Both the position numbers and the translations under genes were made by a program. The notes beneath the pieces are model-generated. The model was not told the DNA's origin. It saw nothing but the letters and a program-made list of their open reading frames with translations, and made no database searches. A stretch of 64,000 nt of DNA, taken from contig NZ_NCXO01000006.1 of NCBI RefSeq assembly GCF_002104795.1, positions 1-64,000 of the forward strand, read 5' to 3'. Below, piece by piece: positions 11,650 through 22,017 of the stretch. How positions within the stretch are numbered: the stretch's first letter is position 1; every line of letters begins with the position of its first letter. The DNA is from Mycolicibacillus koreensis (GTDB lineage Bacteria > Actinomycetota > Actinomycetes > Mycobacteriales > Mycobacteriaceae).

Positions 11650-12090
11650 CTAACCCGGTGTGCGCAGCGCGTCGGGCAGGGCGGCGCGCCAGCGGGTTTC
11701 CTCAACCAGACCCGCACTGCGCCAGCCGGATTCGGTACGCACCAGGTCATGGTGGTAGTTGCCACCGAAGTAGCTGGGCTCGTCGCTGCCGGGCAACTGC
11801 ATCGGGTTGTAGAACATCGCGCGCACCCGGGCGCGATCATCGCCGAGTTCGAGGATCTCGATGTTGGTGATGTAGTGCATGCTCACCGGGATCGCGGTGA
11901 ACGCGGCGGCAAGCCAATCGGCCACCTCGTCGCGGGATCCGGCGATCCCCCCGGCGGAGGTGTAGTCGATAACCGCGTCGTCGGTGAACACCGAGCGGTA
12001 CAGCGCCCAGTCCTTGGTGTCGACCGCCCGGGCGTAGCGGTACAACAGTGCCGAGATCGCCTGTTCGTCGGCGAGCCGTTGCCAGTCCAC
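11650..12090 (-). CDS. SnoaL-like (NTF2-fold) protein
   Basis: A 146-residue single-domain protein of the SnoaL/NTF2-like superfamily. DEQAISALLYRYARAVDTKDW and FTDDAVIDYTSAGG are the usual opening of such folds, and GNYHHDLVRTESGWR is the C-terminal strand pair. Members are small-molecule isomerases, hydratases or binding proteins, so no reaction can be assigned. It converges on irtB with no clear terminator and diverges from mgtC. GTG start at 12090. Confidence 0.8.
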   Translation of the reverse strand: MDWQRLADEQAISALLYRYARAVDTKDWALYRSVFTDDAVIDYTSAGGIAGSRDEVADWLAAAFTAIPVSMHYITNIEILELGDDRARVRAMFYNPMQLPGSDEPSYFGGNYHHDLVRTESGWRSAGLVEETRWRAALPDALRTPG

Positions 12091-12185
12091 GGGCCGTGCC
12101 TAACACGTCCGGGATGCCCGGTCAACACGCGTCGGCGGTCGATCTCGGCGCGCGCCGCGGCGCCGGCCCTGGTATCACAGACAGC

Positions 12186-12920
12186 GTGCAGAGTTTGAGC
12201 GTCGCCGAATTCACGGTGCGACTGGTCGTCGGGTTGGGCTGCGGTGCCCTCATCGGACTGGAACGCCAATGGCGCGCCCGGATGGCGGGTCTGCGCACCA
12301 ACGCCCTCGTCGCCGCCGGGGCCACACTGTTCGTGCTGTACTCGGTGGCTGCCGAGGACGCCGGCAGCCCCACCCGGGTGGCCTCCTACGTGGTCTCCGG
12401 GGTCGGGTTCCTCGGCGGTGGGGTGATCCTGCGGGAGGGATTCAACGTGCGCGGGCTCAACACCGCGGCCACCCTGTGGTGTTCGGCGGCCGTCGGGGTG
12501 CTCGCGGCGGCCGGGCATCTGCTGTTCGCCGGGATCGCGACCGCGGTGGTGGTGGGCACCCACCTGTTGGGCCGGCCGCTGGGCCGGTTGATCGACCGTG
12601 ACCACCACATCGAGGAGGACGTCGATCCGCGGCCGTATCGGCTGCAGTTGATCTGCGCCCCTGAGGTCGAACAGATCGCCCGCGCCCAGATCGTGCGCCA
12701 CACGAGCGGGGGAGACCCGGTGCTGCACGGCATCCGCACCGGCCGCGACGACGACGACAACGCCGTGCTCACCGCCTACCTGCTGGTCAACGGCCGCGCC
12801 CCGGACCGGCTGGAGCGGTTGGTCGCCGAGTTGTCGCTGCAACCCGGGGTGGAAGGCGTGCACTGGAACGCCGACGAGCAGGACCCCGTCTCCGGGTTCG
12901 GTCCGCCCGAGCGGGACTGA
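12186..12920 (+). CDS. mgtC: MgtC/SapB family membrane protein
   Basis: A 244-residue protein. The N-terminal ~140 residues carry the MgtC membrane domain (VGLGCGALIGLERQWRAR, GLRTNALVAAGA, VGFLGGGVILREG, GLNTAATLWCSAAVG) with about four or five helices. The soluble C-terminal part has an ACT-like look. MgtC proteins support growth under low magnesium and inside macrophages. Rv1811 is the M. tuberculosis member. The GTG at 12186 is chosen because the conserved N-terminus begins directly after it; the open frame extends to 12048. Confidence 0.9.
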   Translation: MQSLSVAEFTVRLVVGLGCGALIGLERQWRARMAGLRTNALVAAGATLFVLYSVAAEDAGSPTRVASYVVSGVGFLGGGVILREGFNVRGLNTAATLWCSAAVGVLAAAGHLLFAGIATAVVVGTHLLGRPLGRLIDRDHHIEEDVDPRPYRLQLICAPEVEQIARAQIVRHTSGGDPVLHGIRTGRDDDDNAVLTAYLLVNGRAPDRLERLVAELSLQPGVEGVHWNADEQDPVSGFGPPERD

Positions 12921-12966
12921 CCGGGCCTGCGGCGACCGTTAAGCTCGAGCGCGGGAGGTGGTGACG

Positions 12967-13908
12967 GTGTCGGATCCGACCGTGGTGACCGGCATCGTGG
13001 CCGCACTGCCCGAACCGATGCGCGACCCGGTGCTGCCGGCGATCCCGTTCTTTTTGCTACTGCTGATCCTGGAGTGGCTGGCCGCCCGCCGCCTCGACCA
13101 GCTCGAGCCGCGCGAGCCCGACCGGCCCGCCCGCGGCGGGTATGCCGCCCGCGACGCCTGGGCGAGCATCACGATGGGGCTGGTGTCGATCGCCACCACC
13201 GCCGGGTGGAAACTGCTGGCGCTGTTGGGCTACGCCGCGATCTTCACCTACCTGGCACCGTGGCACCTGTCCGCGGACCGCTGGTACACCTGGGTGATCG
13301 CCCTCGTCGGCGTCGACCTGCTCTACTACCTGTATCACCGGATGGCCCACCGGGTCCGGCTGGTGTGGGCGACCCATCAGGCCCACCACTCCAGCCGGTA
13401 TTTCAACTTCGCCACCGCGCTGCGCCAGAAATGGAACAACAGCGGCGAGATCCTGATGTGGATTCCGTTGCCGCTGCTGGGGATTCCGCCCTGGGTGGTG
13501 TTCGCCAGTTTCTCGGTGAGCCTGGTCTACCAGTTCTGGGTGCACACCGAACGCATCGACAGGTTGCCGCGGCCCGTCGAGTTCGTGTTCAACACACCGT
13601 CGCATCACCGGGTGCATCACGGCATGGACGCGCAGTATCTGGACAAGAACTACGGGGGCATCCTGATCGTCTGGGACCGGCTGTTCGGCACCTTCACCCC
13701 CGAGGTGTTCCGACCCCATTACGGGCTGACCACCCAGGTCGACACCTATAACATCTGGACGTTGCAAACCCACGAATACGTCGCAATCGCCCGCGATGTG
13801 GCCGCCGCGACCCGGTGGCGCGACCGCCTCGGGCACATCTTCGGACCGCCCGGATGGCAACCCGCGCGCGAACGCCCGCCGGCGGCTATGCTCCGTTGCG
13901 AGAGCTGA
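12967..13908 (+). CDS. sterol desaturase / fatty acid hydroxylase family protein
   Basis: A membrane di-iron oxygenase-type protein of about 313 residues. The three histidine clusters are intact: HRMAH, HQAHH and HRVHHG, plus HTER between. Four hydrophobic segments anchor it. The family inserts hydroxyl groups or double bonds into lipids; Rv1814 (annotated erg3) is the M. tuberculosis counterpart. The actual substrate is unknown, since mycobacteria do not make typical sterols. GTG at 12967 is preferred over 12958 because GGGAGG at 12953-12958 is then 8 nt away. Confidence 0.88.
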   Translation: MSDPTVVTGIVAALPEPMRDPVLPAIPFFLLLLILEWLAARRLDQLEPREPDRPARGGYAARDAWASITMGLVSIATTAGWKLLALLGYAAIFTYLAPWHLSADRWYTWVIALVGVDLLYYLYHRMAHRVRLVWATHQAHHSSRYFNFATALRQKWNNSGEILMWIPLPLLGIPPWVVFASFSVSLVYQFWVHTERIDRLPRPVEFVFNTPSHHRVHHGMDAQYLDKNYGGILIVWDRLFGTFTPEVFRPHYGLTTQVDTYNIWTLQTHEYVAIARDVAAATRWRDRLGHIFGPPGWQPARERPPAAMLRCES

Positions 13909-13957
13909 AACCACGGTCCCCGCATCCGCCCGGACCGCCCCGAGCGAAGGACCCTCC

Positions 13958-14542
13958 ATGGCAGACACCCTGCACGCCGGCGACAAGCTGACCTCCCGCG
14001 AATCGCTGGTGTCGAAGAACGGCGCCTACACGCTGACCCTGCAGGAAGACGGCAACCTGGTGTTGACCGAGAACGGGAAACCGGTGTGGGCCAGCGGCAC
14101 CGACGGCCAAGACGTGGTGCGCGCCGAGGTGCAAAAGGACGGCAACTTCGTGCTGTACTCGCCGAACAAGCCGGTCTGGCACACCGACACCAAGGGCAAA
14201 AAGGACGTCAAGCTGGTGCTGCAGGACGACCGCAACCTGGTGCTCTACGCCGCCGACGGTCCGGCCTGGTCGACCAAGACCGACACCAGCGTCAAACCCC
14301 ATGCGCCGCGGCCGACCGCGCAGGCCAAACCGGCCGCCGCCGAGAAGCCGGCTGCGGCCCCCACGCCGCCGCCGCCGCCCGCGCCGGCCGCGCGCACCCA
14401 CACGGTGGTCTCCGGGGACACGCTGTGGGCGATCGCGGAGAAGTTCTACGGCGACGGCAACAAATACCAGCAGATCGCCGACGCCAACGGGATCGCCAAC
14501 CCGGATCTGATCCACCCCGGCCAGGAACTGACCATCCCCTGA
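13958..14542 (+). CDS. bulb-type lectin plus LysM domain protein
   Basis: A 194-residue protein with no signal peptide. Residues ~5-112 form a monocot mannose-binding (bulb lectin) domain; the three QxDxNxVxY-type sugar sites read QEDGNLVL, QKDGNFVLY and QDDRNLVLY, the third being closest to consensus. A Pro/Ala linker (~115-146) leads to a LysM domain (HTVVSGDTLWAIAEKFYGDG to HPGQELTIP) that binds peptidoglycan or chitin-like sugars. M. smegmatis has a similar lectin. A cell-wall-associated carbohydrate-binding role is likely, but export would need a non-classical route. Confidence 0.88.
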   Translation: MADTLHAGDKLTSRESLVSKNGAYTLTLQEDGNLVLTENGKPVWASGTDGQDVVRAEVQKDGNFVLYSPNKPVWHTDTKGKKDVKLVLQDDRNLVLYAADGPAWSTKTDTSVKPHAPRPTAQAKPAAAEKPAAAPTPPPPPAPAARTHTVVSGDTLWAIAEKFYGDGNKYQQIADANGIANPDLIHPGQELTIP

Positions 14543-14564
14543 CCCGCCGCACCGCCGGGGCGTA

Positions 14565-14583
14565 ACACCGCCGCTGGCGGTGT
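14565..14583 (+). terminator. hairpin after the lectin-LysM gene
   Basis: A perfect 8-bp stem, ACACCGCC at 14565-14572 and GGCGGTGT at 14576-14583, with a 3-nt loop, 22 nt after the stop codon. No T-tract. Likely intrinsic terminator separating this gene from the protease gene. Confidence 0.5.
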
Positions 14584-14646
14584 CGATAGTCTCGACAACA
14601 CTTTCTCCGGTCGGCACCGCGCCGGCCCGACGGATCGGAGTCGAGG

Positions 14647-15309
14647 GTGCACCGGATGCTCCTACGGATCGGTGTGGTGGCGGTACTGCTGGCCGGCGTC
14701 GGCCTCGGCGGCGCGGCCGGCCCCGCCGGCGCCGAGCCGGTGCTGGTCTACCCGGGTATGGAGATCCACCAGGACAACACGGTGTGCACGCTGGGTTTCG
14801 TCGACACCGCCGCACGGGTCGGGTTCACCGCCGGGCATTGCCGTGGCAGCGGGCCGGTGACCGACATCGGCAACCACGTCATCGGAACGCTGGCGGCGTT
14901 CCGCGACAACACCCCGGACGGCACCACGGTCAACACCGATCAGGTGATCGCCGACTACGAGGTGATCCTGCTGGCGCCCGACGTCGCGGTCAACGACATC
15001 CTGCCCGGCGGGCGGGTGTTGCGCTCCGACCCCGACCTGGCTGTGCAGCCCGGCGACGGCGTGTGCCACTTCGGGGTGATCACCGGCGAGAGCTGCGGGG
15101 AGGTCCAGGCGGTCAACAACGGCTGGTTCACGATGACCAACGGGGTGGTCAGCGCCAAGGGCGACTCCGGCGGTCCGGTGTATGTGCTGGCCCCGGACGG
15201 GTCTGGGCGCATCGTCGGGCTGTTCAACAGCACCTGGGGCTCATATCCGGCGGCGGTGTCGTGGTCGGCCGCCCACGCCCAGATCCGGGAGGACACCGGC
15301 GGCGGGTAA
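14647..15309 (+). CDS. secreted trypsin-like serine protease (Rv1815-like)
   Basis: A 220-residue protein. A Sec signal peptide occupies residues 1-29 (hydrophobic core [18 protein letters not shown], cleavage after PAGA). The mature domain has a chymotrypsin-like triad: H64 in TAGHC, D103 in IADYEV and S174 in [10 protein letters not shown]. Cysteines in TAGHC, DGVCHFG and GESCGE could form disulfides. Rv1815 holds the same place in M. tuberculosis. The substrate is unknown. GTG start; no RBS is obvious. Confidence 0.88.
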   Translation: MHRMLLRIGVVAVLLAGVGLGGAAGPAGAEPVLVYPGMEIHQDNTVCTLGFVDTAARVGFTAGHCRGSGPVTDIGNHVIGTLAAFRDNTPDGTTVNTDQVIADYEVILLAPDVAVNDILPGGRVLRSDPDLAVQPGDGVCHFGVITGESCGEVQAVNNGWFTMTNGVVSAKGDSGGPVYVLAPDGSGRIVGLFNSTWGSYPAAVSWSAAHAQIREDTGGG

Positions 15310-15469
15310 CCGGGTGCGGTTGGGTTATCCTGCCCCACGAAGCATGCAGCTGCCCGGACACCTGTCCAGATCGGTGCAGAGCCAGATCTGCGCGAAGGCG
15401 GAAGGGTGGGCTGCGCCGTGATCGTCGGCCGCCCGCGCGGGGGCCGGTCCCCGCCCGACAGGAGCAGCA

Positions 15470-16933
15470 GTGAGCACCGAGATTCCCGCAACCGTGCCGG
15501 CCGGCGACGTGTCGACGTACTCCGACGACGTCGACGTGGTGGTGATCGGGTTCGGGATCGGCGGAGGCTGCGCCGCGGTGTCGGCCGCAGCGGCCGGGGC
15601 GCGGGTGGTGGTACTCGAACGCGCCGCCGCTGCCGGCGGCACCACCGCCATGGCCGGCGGGCACTTCTATCTCGGCGGCGGCACCGCGGTGCAGGAGGCC
15701 ACCGGCCACCCCGACACCGCCGAGCAGATGGCCAAATATCTGACGGCGGTCTCCCGCAATCCCGACCCGGCCAAGATCCGCGCCTACTGCGACGGCAGCG
15801 TCGAGCACTTCACCTGGCTGGAGGACCTGGGCTTTCAGTTCGAGCGCAGCTACTACCCGGAGAAGGCGGTGATCCAGCCCGGCACCGAGGGGCTGATGTA
15901 CACCGGCAACGAGAAGGTGTGGCCGTTTTTCACCGAGGCGACGCCCGCCCCGCGCGGCCACAAGGTGCCCGCCCCCGGCGACACCGAGGGCGCCAAGATG
16001 GTCATCGACTGCCTGCTCGCCCGCGCGGAGAGCCTCGGCGTGCAGGTGCGCTACGAAACCGGGGCGACCCAACTGGTCGTCGACGACACCGGCGCGGTCA
16101 CCGGAGTGCGCTGGAAACACTTCACCGACACCGGGGTCATCAACGCCAAGGCGGTGGTGATCGCCGCCGGCGGCTTCGTGATGAACCCGGCGATGGTGGC
16201 CGCCCACACCCCCAAACTCGCCGAGAAACCGTTCGTGCTGGGCAACACCTACGACGACGGCCTGGGTATCCGGATGGGCATGTCGGCCGGCGGGGCCACC
16301 GAGCACATGGACCAGATCTTCATCACCGCGCCGGCCTACCCGCCGTCGGTCCTGCTCACCGGGGTGATCGTCAACAAGCTCGGGCAGCGGTTCGTCGCCG
16401 AGGACTCCTACCACTCGCGTACCTCCGGGTTCGTGATGGACCAGCCCGACAGCGCGGCGTTCCTCATCGTCGACGAGGCGCACCTGCGCAAACCCCAGGT
16501 ACCGCTGGTCCCGCTGATCGACGGCTGGGAAACGGTGCCGGAAATGGAAGCGGCACTGGGCATCCCGACCGGCAACCTGGTGGCCACCCTGGACCGCTAC
16601 AACTCCTTCGCCGCCCGCGGCGAGGACCCCGACTTCCACAAGCAGCCCGAGTTCCTGGCCGCCCAGGACACCGGGCCATGGGGTGCTTTCGACCTGTCGC
16701 TGGGCAAGGCGATGTACGCCGGGTTCACCCTCGGCGGGCTGGCCACCACCGTCGACGCCGAGGTGCGCCGCGCCGACGGCAGCGTCATCCCGGGGCTCTA
16801 CGCGGTCGGGGCGTGCGCGTCCAACATCGCCCAGGACGGCAAGGGCTACGCGTCGGGCACCCAACTGGGGGAGGGCTCCTTCTTCGGCCGCCGCGCCGGG
16901 GCGCACGCCGCCGCGCGCGCCGCGCGCAGCTGA
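15470..16933 (+). CDS. FAD-dependent dehydrogenase of the fumarate reductase / ketosteroid dehydrogenase group
   Basis: A 487-residue flavoprotein. The N-terminal dinucleotide motif is VVVIGFGIGGGCAAVSAA with E55-type acid in VVVLERA, followed by GGTTAMAGGHFYLGGG. The C-terminal FAD closure is IPGLYAVGACASNIAQ ... GTQLGEGSFFGRRAG. This resembles 3-ketosteroid-delta1-dehydrogenases and flavocytochrome fumarate reductases, and corresponds to Rv1817. The specific substrate cannot be read from the sequence. No steroid genes are nearby. Start GTG at 15470, preceded by GACAGGAG. Confidence 0.85.
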   Translation: MSTEIPATVPAGDVSTYSDDVDVVVIGFGIGGGCAAVSAAAAGARVVVLERAAAAGGTTAMAGGHFYLGGGTAVQEATGHPDTAEQMAKYLTAVSRNPDPAKIRAYCDGSVEHFTWLEDLGFQFERSYYPEKAVIQPGTEGLMYTGNEKVWPFFTEATPAPRGHKVPAPGDTEGAKMVIDCLLARAESLGVQVRYETGATQLVVDDTGAVTGVRWKHFTDTGVINAKAVVIAAGGFVMNPAMVAAHTPKLAEKPFVLGNTYDDGLGIRMGMSAGGATEHMDQIFITAPAYPPSVLLTGVIVNKLGQRFVAEDSYHSRTSGFVMDQPDSAAFLIVDEAHLRKPQVPLVPLIDGWETVPEMEAALGIPTGNLVATLDRYNSFAARGEDPDFHKQPEFLAAQDTGPWGAFDLSLGKAMYAGFTLGGLATTVDAEVRRADGSVIPGLYAVGACASNIAQDGKGYASGTQLGEGSFFGRRAGAHAAARAARS

Positions 16934-16961
16934 CCCTCACCCGGTCGCGGTGCGGCCGGCG

Positions 16962-18875
16962 TCACGGCCGTGCGGCGATGCTGCCCAGCCGCCAGCCCCC
17001 GCCGCCGGTCAGCTCCAGGTGGCGTCGGTGATGCTGTTCGACGGTGCCGCGGTGGCTGACGCTGACCAGCGTGGTCGCCGGCAGCGCGGTGCGCAGCAGC
17101 CGGTAGAGGGTGAACTCCAGGCCCTCGTCGAGTGCGGAGCTGGCCTCGTCGAGGAACACCACCTGGGGCCGGGCCAGCAGCACCCGGGCGAACGCCACCC
17201 GCTGCTGCTCGCCGGGGGAGAGCACCTTGACCCAGTCGGTCACCTCGTCGAGACGGTCCACCAGATGCGGCAGCGCCACGGTGGTCAGCACCTCGGCGAG
17301 CTGTGCGTCGGGGATCTCCCCGGCGGCGGCGGGATAGGACACCACCGCGCGCAGATCCCCCAACGGCACGTAGGGCAGCTGCGACAGGAACATCGTGGCG
17401 CCGGGTTCGGTCGGGCAGCGCAATGTCCCCGAGGCGTACGGCCACAGCTGCGCCAGGCTGCGCAACAGGGTGGTCTTCCCGCTGCCCGACGGGCCGGTGA
17501 TCACCAGCGAGTCCCCGGCGGCCAGCTCCACATCGAGGGTGTCGATCAGCTGCTCGCCGGCCGGGTTGCGGACCTCGACGGCGTCGATCACCACCGCACC
17601 GTCGGCGCTGGGCACGGTGAGCAGCTCCGGCAGCGCCCGCGATTTCGCGTCGGCGTCGACCAGGCCGTCCAGACGGATGATCGCCGCGCGGAAGCCGGCG
17701 AACTCGTCGTAGGAGTTACGGAAGAACGACAGCGAGTCGTGGATGTTGCCGAACGCCGAGGCGGTCTGCACCACATCCCCGAAGGTGATCTGGTTGGTGA
17801 ACAGCCGCGGCGCCTGAATCACCCACGGCAGCGGCACGATCGACTGGCTCACCGACAGGTTCCAGCCGGTGAACCCGATGCTGCGATTCACAAACCGCAG
17901 ATAGTTGTCGATGATCGCGTCGAACCGGGCCCGCAGTTGGCGGCGCTCGGCGCGTTCCCCGCGGTAGAACCCGACCGCCTCGGCGGCGTCACGGACCCGC
18001 ACCAGCGCGTAACGGAACGCGGCGTTGGTCAACTCGTTGCGGAAACTCAGCCGGATCAGCGGCTTACCGATCCAGAACGCGATCACCGAGGCGACCAGCA
18101 CATAGGCGAACACGATCCAGAACATCGCCCGCGGCAGGCTCACCCCGAGCACCGTCAGCGTGCCCGACAGGTTCCACAGGATCGCCGCGAACGAGATCAC
18201 CGACACGATCGAGTAGACCGCGCCGAGCAGCAGGGTGCTGGTGGTGTTGTTGACCGGCTGGTTGGGGCTGGCACCCACCCCGGCGGTGAACACGTCGACG
18301 TCCTGCTGGATGCGCTGGTCGGGGTTGTCCATCTCGGTGTCGATGAACCGGGTGCGGTAGTAGGCGCGGCCCTCCAGCCAGTCGCCGGTCAGCCGGTCGG
18401 TGAGCCAGGTGCGCCAGGCCACCATGAACCGCTGGGTCAGGTAGATGTCGAGCATCACCCGGGCCACGTGCAGCGCCGCCATCGCCGCAAAGATCCCGAT
18501 GGCCACCCAGAAGCCGTGCACACCGGAGGTTTTCACCGGCTCGTTGTCGGCAGCCGCGCCCTCGAAGGCCACCTGCAGCGACGTGTACATGTCGTTGCCC
18601 TGGAAGCTGAACAGCACGTTGAGGCGCACCGCGACGATCACCGACGCCAGCAGCACCCCCAGCATCGCCCAGACCCGCACACTGGCCCGGCCGGTGAAGT
18701 AGTCCCCGGTGATGCGCCAGAACTGCCGACCCCACGGCGTGAGGTACCGCAGCGCCACCAGCACCGCCAGCAGGCAGGCCGCCGTGATCGCCCAGGCCAT
18801 CGCCACCCAGACCAGCGAATCGGGCAGCGCGTGCGCCCAGTCGATGCGGGGGGTGAACGGTTTGAGCGTGTCCAC
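16962..18875 (-). CDS. bacA: BacA/SbmA-type ABC transporter for cobalamin and antimicrobial peptides
   Basis: A 637-residue transporter with an SbmA/BacA membrane domain (residues ~20-400) fused to an ATPase domain. Walker [10 protein letters not shown], signature LSPGEQQR and Walker [13 protein letters not shown] are intact. The orthologue Rv1819c takes up vitamin B12, bleomycin and other hydrophilic compounds through a large cavity. GTG start at 18875; the gene diverges from secA2 across a 209-bp gap. Confidence 0.93.
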   Translation of the reverse strand: MDTLKPFTPRIDWAHALPDSLVWVAMAWAITAACLLAVLVALRYLTPWGRQFWRITGDYFTGRASVRVWAMLGVLLASVIVAVRLNVLFSFQGNDMYTSLQVAFEGAAADNEPVKTSGVHGFWVAIGIFAAMAALHVARVMLDIYLTQRFMVAWRTWLTDRLTGDWLEGRAYYRTRFIDTEMDNPDQRIQQDVDVFTAGVGASPNQPVNNTTSTLLLGAVYSIVSVISFAAILWNLSGTLTVLGVSLPRAMFWIVFAYVLVASVIAFWIGKPLIRLSFRNELTNAAFRYALVRVRDAAEAVGFYRGERAERRQLRARFDAIIDNYLRFVNRSIGFTGWNLSVSQSIVPLPWVIQAPRLFTNQITFGDVVQTASAFGNIHDSLSFFRNSYDEFAGFRAAIIRLDGLVDADAKSRALPELLTVPSADGAVVIDAVEVRNPAGEQLIDTLDVELAAGDSLVITGPSGSGKTTLLRSLAQLWPYASGTLRCPTEPGATMFLSQLPYVPLGDLRAVVSYPAAAGEIPDAQLAEVLTTVALPHLVDRLDEVTDWVKVLSPGEQQRVAFARVLLARPQVVFLDEASSALDEGLEFTLYRLLRTALPATTLVSVSHRGTVEQHHRRHLELTGGGGWRLGSIAARP

Positions 18876-19072
18876 CGGCTATCTCTCCTCGCCGGGGCGT
18901 CGCGGCGACACCCCGGAGCCGAAAACTACCGCACCGGCCCGAGGTCACCTCGACCCCGGCGGATCGGGGCCGGCCGCCGGTCCCGACCCGCGAGCCGCAC
19001 GCCTCGGTGCGTTTTGCAGCCCTGAGCGCACCCAAACGTGCGGCTCAGCGTGGCCGACGGACCGGCTCCGCG

Positions 19073-19078
19073 TACGGT
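19073..19078 (+). promoter_or_regulatory. -10 element of a probable leaderless secA2 promoter
   Basis: TACGGT fits TANNNT and stands 6 nt before the secA2 GTG (19085). No Shine-Dalgarno is present. Spacing suggests transcription begins at the start codon. Confidence 0.45.
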
Positions 19079-19084
19079 AATCGT

Positions 19085-21406
19085 GTGGCGAAAACCTCAA
19101 CCAAGCCCGGCCGGCTCAGCACCAGGTTCTGGAAGCTGCTCGGGGCGAGCACCGAGAAGAACCAGTCCCACTCGCTGTCGCAGGTCCATGCCGCCGCCGA
19201 CTACGACACCAAGGCGGCCAACCTCGACGACGAGAAGCTGCGCAAAGCCGCCAAACTGCTCAACCTCAAAGACCTCGCCGACTCCGACGACATCCCGCAG
19301 TTCCTGGCGATCGCGCGGGAGGCCGCCGAGCGCACCACCGGCCTGCGTCCGTTCGACGTGCAGCTGCTCGGGGCGCTGCGGATGCTGGCCGGCGACGTCA
19401 TCGAGATGGCCACCGGGGAGGGCAAGACCCTGTCCGGGGCGATCGCGGCCGCCGGCTACGCCCTGGCCGGGCGTCACGTGCACCTGATCACGATCAACGA
19501 CTACCTGGCCCGCCGCGACGCCGAGTGGATGGGCCCGCTGCTGGAGGCGATGGGCCTCAGCGTCGGCTGGGTGGCCGCCGAATCCACCGCCGAGCAGCGC
19601 CGCGAGGCCTACCGCTGCGACGTCACCTACGCCTCGGTCAACGAGGTCGGCTTCGACGTGCTGCGCGACCAGCTGGTCACCGACATGGCCGACCTGGTCT
19701 CGCCGAAACCGGACGTGGCCCTGATCGATGAAGCCGACTCGGTGCTCGTCGACGAGGCGCTGGTGCCGTTGGTGCTGGCCGGCACCAGCCACCGCGAAAC
19801 CCCGCGGGTGGAGATCATCCGCTGGGTCGGCGAGCTGAAGCCGGGCCGGGATTTCGACACCGACTCCGACAGCCGCAACGTGCACCTCACCGAGGCCGGT
19901 GCGCGCAAGCTGGAGGCCAAACTCGGCGGGATCGACCTGTACTCCGAGGAGCACGTGGCCAGCACCCTCACCGAGATCAACGTCGCCCTGCACGCCCATG
20001 TGCTGCTGCAGCGCGACGTGCACTACATCGTGCGCGACGACAAGGTGCAGCTGATCAACTCCTCGCGCGGGCGGATCGCCCAGCTGCAGCGCTGGCCGGA
20101 CGGGCTGCAGGCCGCGGTGGAGGCCAAGGAGGGCATCGAGACCACCGAGACCGGCGAGGTGCTCGACACGATCACGGTGCAGGCCCTGGTCAACCGCTAC
20201 CCGACGGTGTGCGGGATGACCGGCACGGCGCTGGCGGCCGGCGAGCAGCTGCGCCAGTTCTACTCACTGGGCGTGTCCCCGATCGACCCGAACACGCCGA
20301 ACATCCGCGAGGACGAGTCCGACCGGGTGTACATCACCGCCGCGGCCAAGCACACCGCGATCATCGAGCACATCGCCGCGGTGCACGAGACCGGCCAGCC
20401 GGTGCTGATCGGCACCCATGACGTCGCCGAGTCGGAGGACCTGCACGAACGCCTGGTCCGCGCCGGGGTGGCGGCGGTGGTGCTCAACGCCAAGAACGAC
20501 GCCGAGGAGGCCGAGATCATCGCCGAGGCCGGCAAGCTGGGCCGGGTCACCGTCTCCACCCAGATGGCCGGGCGCGGCACCGACATCCGCCTCGGCGGCT
20601 CCGATGAGGCCGACCACGACGCGGTCGCCGACCTCGGCGGGCTGCACGTGGTCGGCACCGGCCGGCACCGCACCGCCCGACTGGACAACCAGCTGCGCGG
20701 CCGAGCCGGCCGCCAGGGCGATCCCGGCTCGTCGGTGTTCTTCGCCTCGTGGGAGGACGAGGTCGTCACCGACTACCTGGAGTCGGCCAAGCTGCCGCTG
20801 GACACCGACGAGGACGGCCGGATCCTCAGCAAGAAGGCGGCCTCGCTGCTCGACCACGCCCAGCGGGTCGCCGAGGGTCGGCTGCTCGACGTGCACGCCA
20901 ACACCTGGCGCTACAACCAGCTCACCGCTCAGCAGCGGGCGATCATCGTGGAGCGCCGCAACACACTGCTGTCCACCGACACCGCCCGCGAGGAGCTCGC
21001 CGAGCTGGCCCCCGAGCGTTACGCGGAGCTCACCGAGCGGCTCTCCGAGGAGCAGCTCGGCCACATCTGCCGCCAGATCATGCTCTACCACCTCGACCGT
21101 GGGTGGGCCGATCACCTGGCGTATTTGGCCGACATCCGCGAGAGCATCCATCTGCGGGCGCTGGGCCGGCAGAACCCGCTCGACGAGTTCCACCGGATGG
21201 CCGTCGACGCGTTCGCCTCGCTGGCCGCCGACGCGATCGAGGCCGCCCAGCAGACGTTCGAGACCTCCGCGGCCATCGAGGACGAACCGGGGGTGGACCT
21301 GTCGAAGCTGGCCCGGCCCACCTCGACGTGGACCTACATGGTTCACGACAACCCGCTGGCCGACGACACCCTCGCCGCGCTCAGCCTGCCCGGGGTATTC
21401 CGCTAA
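19085..21406 (+). CDS. secA2: accessory Sec translocase ATPase SecA2
   Basis: A 773-residue DEAD-like motor that exports a subset of proteins, including ones without normal signal peptides, through the SecYEG channel. Seen: [14 protein letters not shown] (Walker A), [14 protein letters not shown] (Walker B), [22 protein letters not shown] and [15 protein letters not shown]. It is shorter than SecA1 and lacks the C-terminal zinc-binding tail, which marks it as SecA2. The GTG at 19085 ([19 protein letters not shown]) aligns with the conserved N-terminus. It heads a run conserved with Rv1821-Rv1826. Confidence 0.95.
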   Translation: MAKTSTKPGRLSTRFWKLLGASTEKNQSHSLSQVHAAADYDTKAANLDDEKLRKAAKLLNLKDLADSDDIPQFLAIAREAAERTTGLRPFDVQLLGALRMLAGDVIEMATGEGKTLSGAIAAAGYALAGRHVHLITINDYLARRDAEWMGPLLEAMGLSVGWVAAESTAEQRREAYRCDVTYASVNEVGFDVLRDQLVTDMADLVSPKPDVALIDEADSVLVDEALVPLVLAGTSHRETPRVEIIRWVGELKPGRDFDTDSDSRNVHLTEAGARKLEAKLGGIDLYSEEHVASTLTEINVALHAHVLLQRDVHYIVRDDKVQLINSSRGRIAQLQRWPDGLQAAVEAKEGIETTETGEVLDTITVQALVNRYPTVCGMTGTALAAGEQLRQFYSLGVSPIDPNTPNIREDESDRVYITAAAKHTAIIEHIAAVHETGQPVLIGTHDVAESEDLHERLVRAGVAAVVLNAKNDAEEAEIIAEAGKLGRVTVSTQMAGRGTDIRLGGSDEADHDAVADLGGLHVVGTGRHRTARLDNQLRGRAGRQGDPGSSVFFASWEDEVVTDYLESAKLPLDTDEDGRILSKKAASLLDHAQRVAEGRLLDVHANTWRYNQLTAQQRAIIVERRNTLLSTDTAREELAELAPERYAELTERLSEEQLGHICRQIMLYHLDRGWADHLAYLADIRESIHLRALGRQNPLDEFHRMAVDAFASLAADAIEAAQQTFETSAAIEDEPGVDLSKLARPTSTWTYMVHDNPLADDTLAALSLPGVFR

Positions 21407-21409
21407 GGT
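21404..21409 (+). promoter_or_regulatory. -10-like element overlapping the secA2 stop, before pgsA2
   Basis: TAAGGT overlaps the secA2 TAA codon and is followed 8 nt later by the pgsA2 ATG. It could drive a leaderless pgsA2 transcript independent of secA2. No -35 is evident. Confidence 0.35.
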
Positions 21410-21417
21410 CGCGCCGT

Positions 21418-22017
21418 ATGGACCCTGCGGTGCACGATCGGGTGCTGACGGTGCCCAATGCGCTGAGCGTGCTGCGCTTGGCGCTGATCGCGGTGTTCCT
21501 GTATCTGTTGTTGGGCGTCGGCGCCGAGGTTGCCGCCGCGGTGGTGCTGATGGTCGGCGGGGCGTCGGACTGGGCCGACGGCAAGATCGCGCGGCTGTTC
21601 AACCAGTCGTCGCGGCTGGGGGAGTTGCTGGACCCGGCCGTCGACCGGCTCTATATGGTGATCGTCCCGCTGGCGCTGGTGGCGCACTCGCTGGTGCCGT
21701 GGTGGTTCCTCGCCCTGCTGTTGGGGCGCGACGGGCTGCTGGCGGCCACCCTGCCGCTGCTGCGCCGTCGGGGGTGGACCGCGCTGCCGGTCACCTATCT
21801 GGGCAAAGCCGCCACGTTCGCCCTGATGTCGGGGTTCCCGCTGGTGCTCCTCGGTCAGCAGGAGGCGCTGTGGAGCCGGGTGCTCGGCGCCGGCGGCTGG
21901 GCGTTTCTGATCTGGGGGCTCTACCTGTACCTGTGGACCGGGGTGCTGTATCTGCTGCAGGTGGGCCTGGTGCTGCGCGCACCGCCGCGGGTGACTGCCG
22001 GGGGTGGGGGTGACTGA
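21418..22017 (+). CDS. pgsA2: CDP-alcohol phosphatidyltransferase (PgsA2)
   Basis: A 199-residue integral membrane enzyme. The catalytic CDP-alcohol motif D-x2-D-G-x2-A-R-x8-G-x3-D-x3-D is present in [15 protein letters not shown] and [13 protein letters not shown]. About five or six membrane helices. It transfers a phosphatidyl group to an alcohol such as glycerol-3-phosphate or a related acceptor; Rv1822 is the counterpart. The 3' end overlaps the next gene by up to 14 nt. Confidence 0.9.
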   Translation: MDPAVHDRVLTVPNALSVLRLALIAVFLYLLLGVGAEVAAAVVLMVGGASDWADGKIARLFNQSSRLGELLDPAVDRLYMVIVPLALVAHSLVPWWFLALLLGRDGLLAATLPLLRRRGWTALPVTYLGKAATFALMSGFPLVLLGQQEALWSRVLGAGGWAFLIWGLYLYLWTGVLYLLQVGLVLRAPPRVTAGGGGD

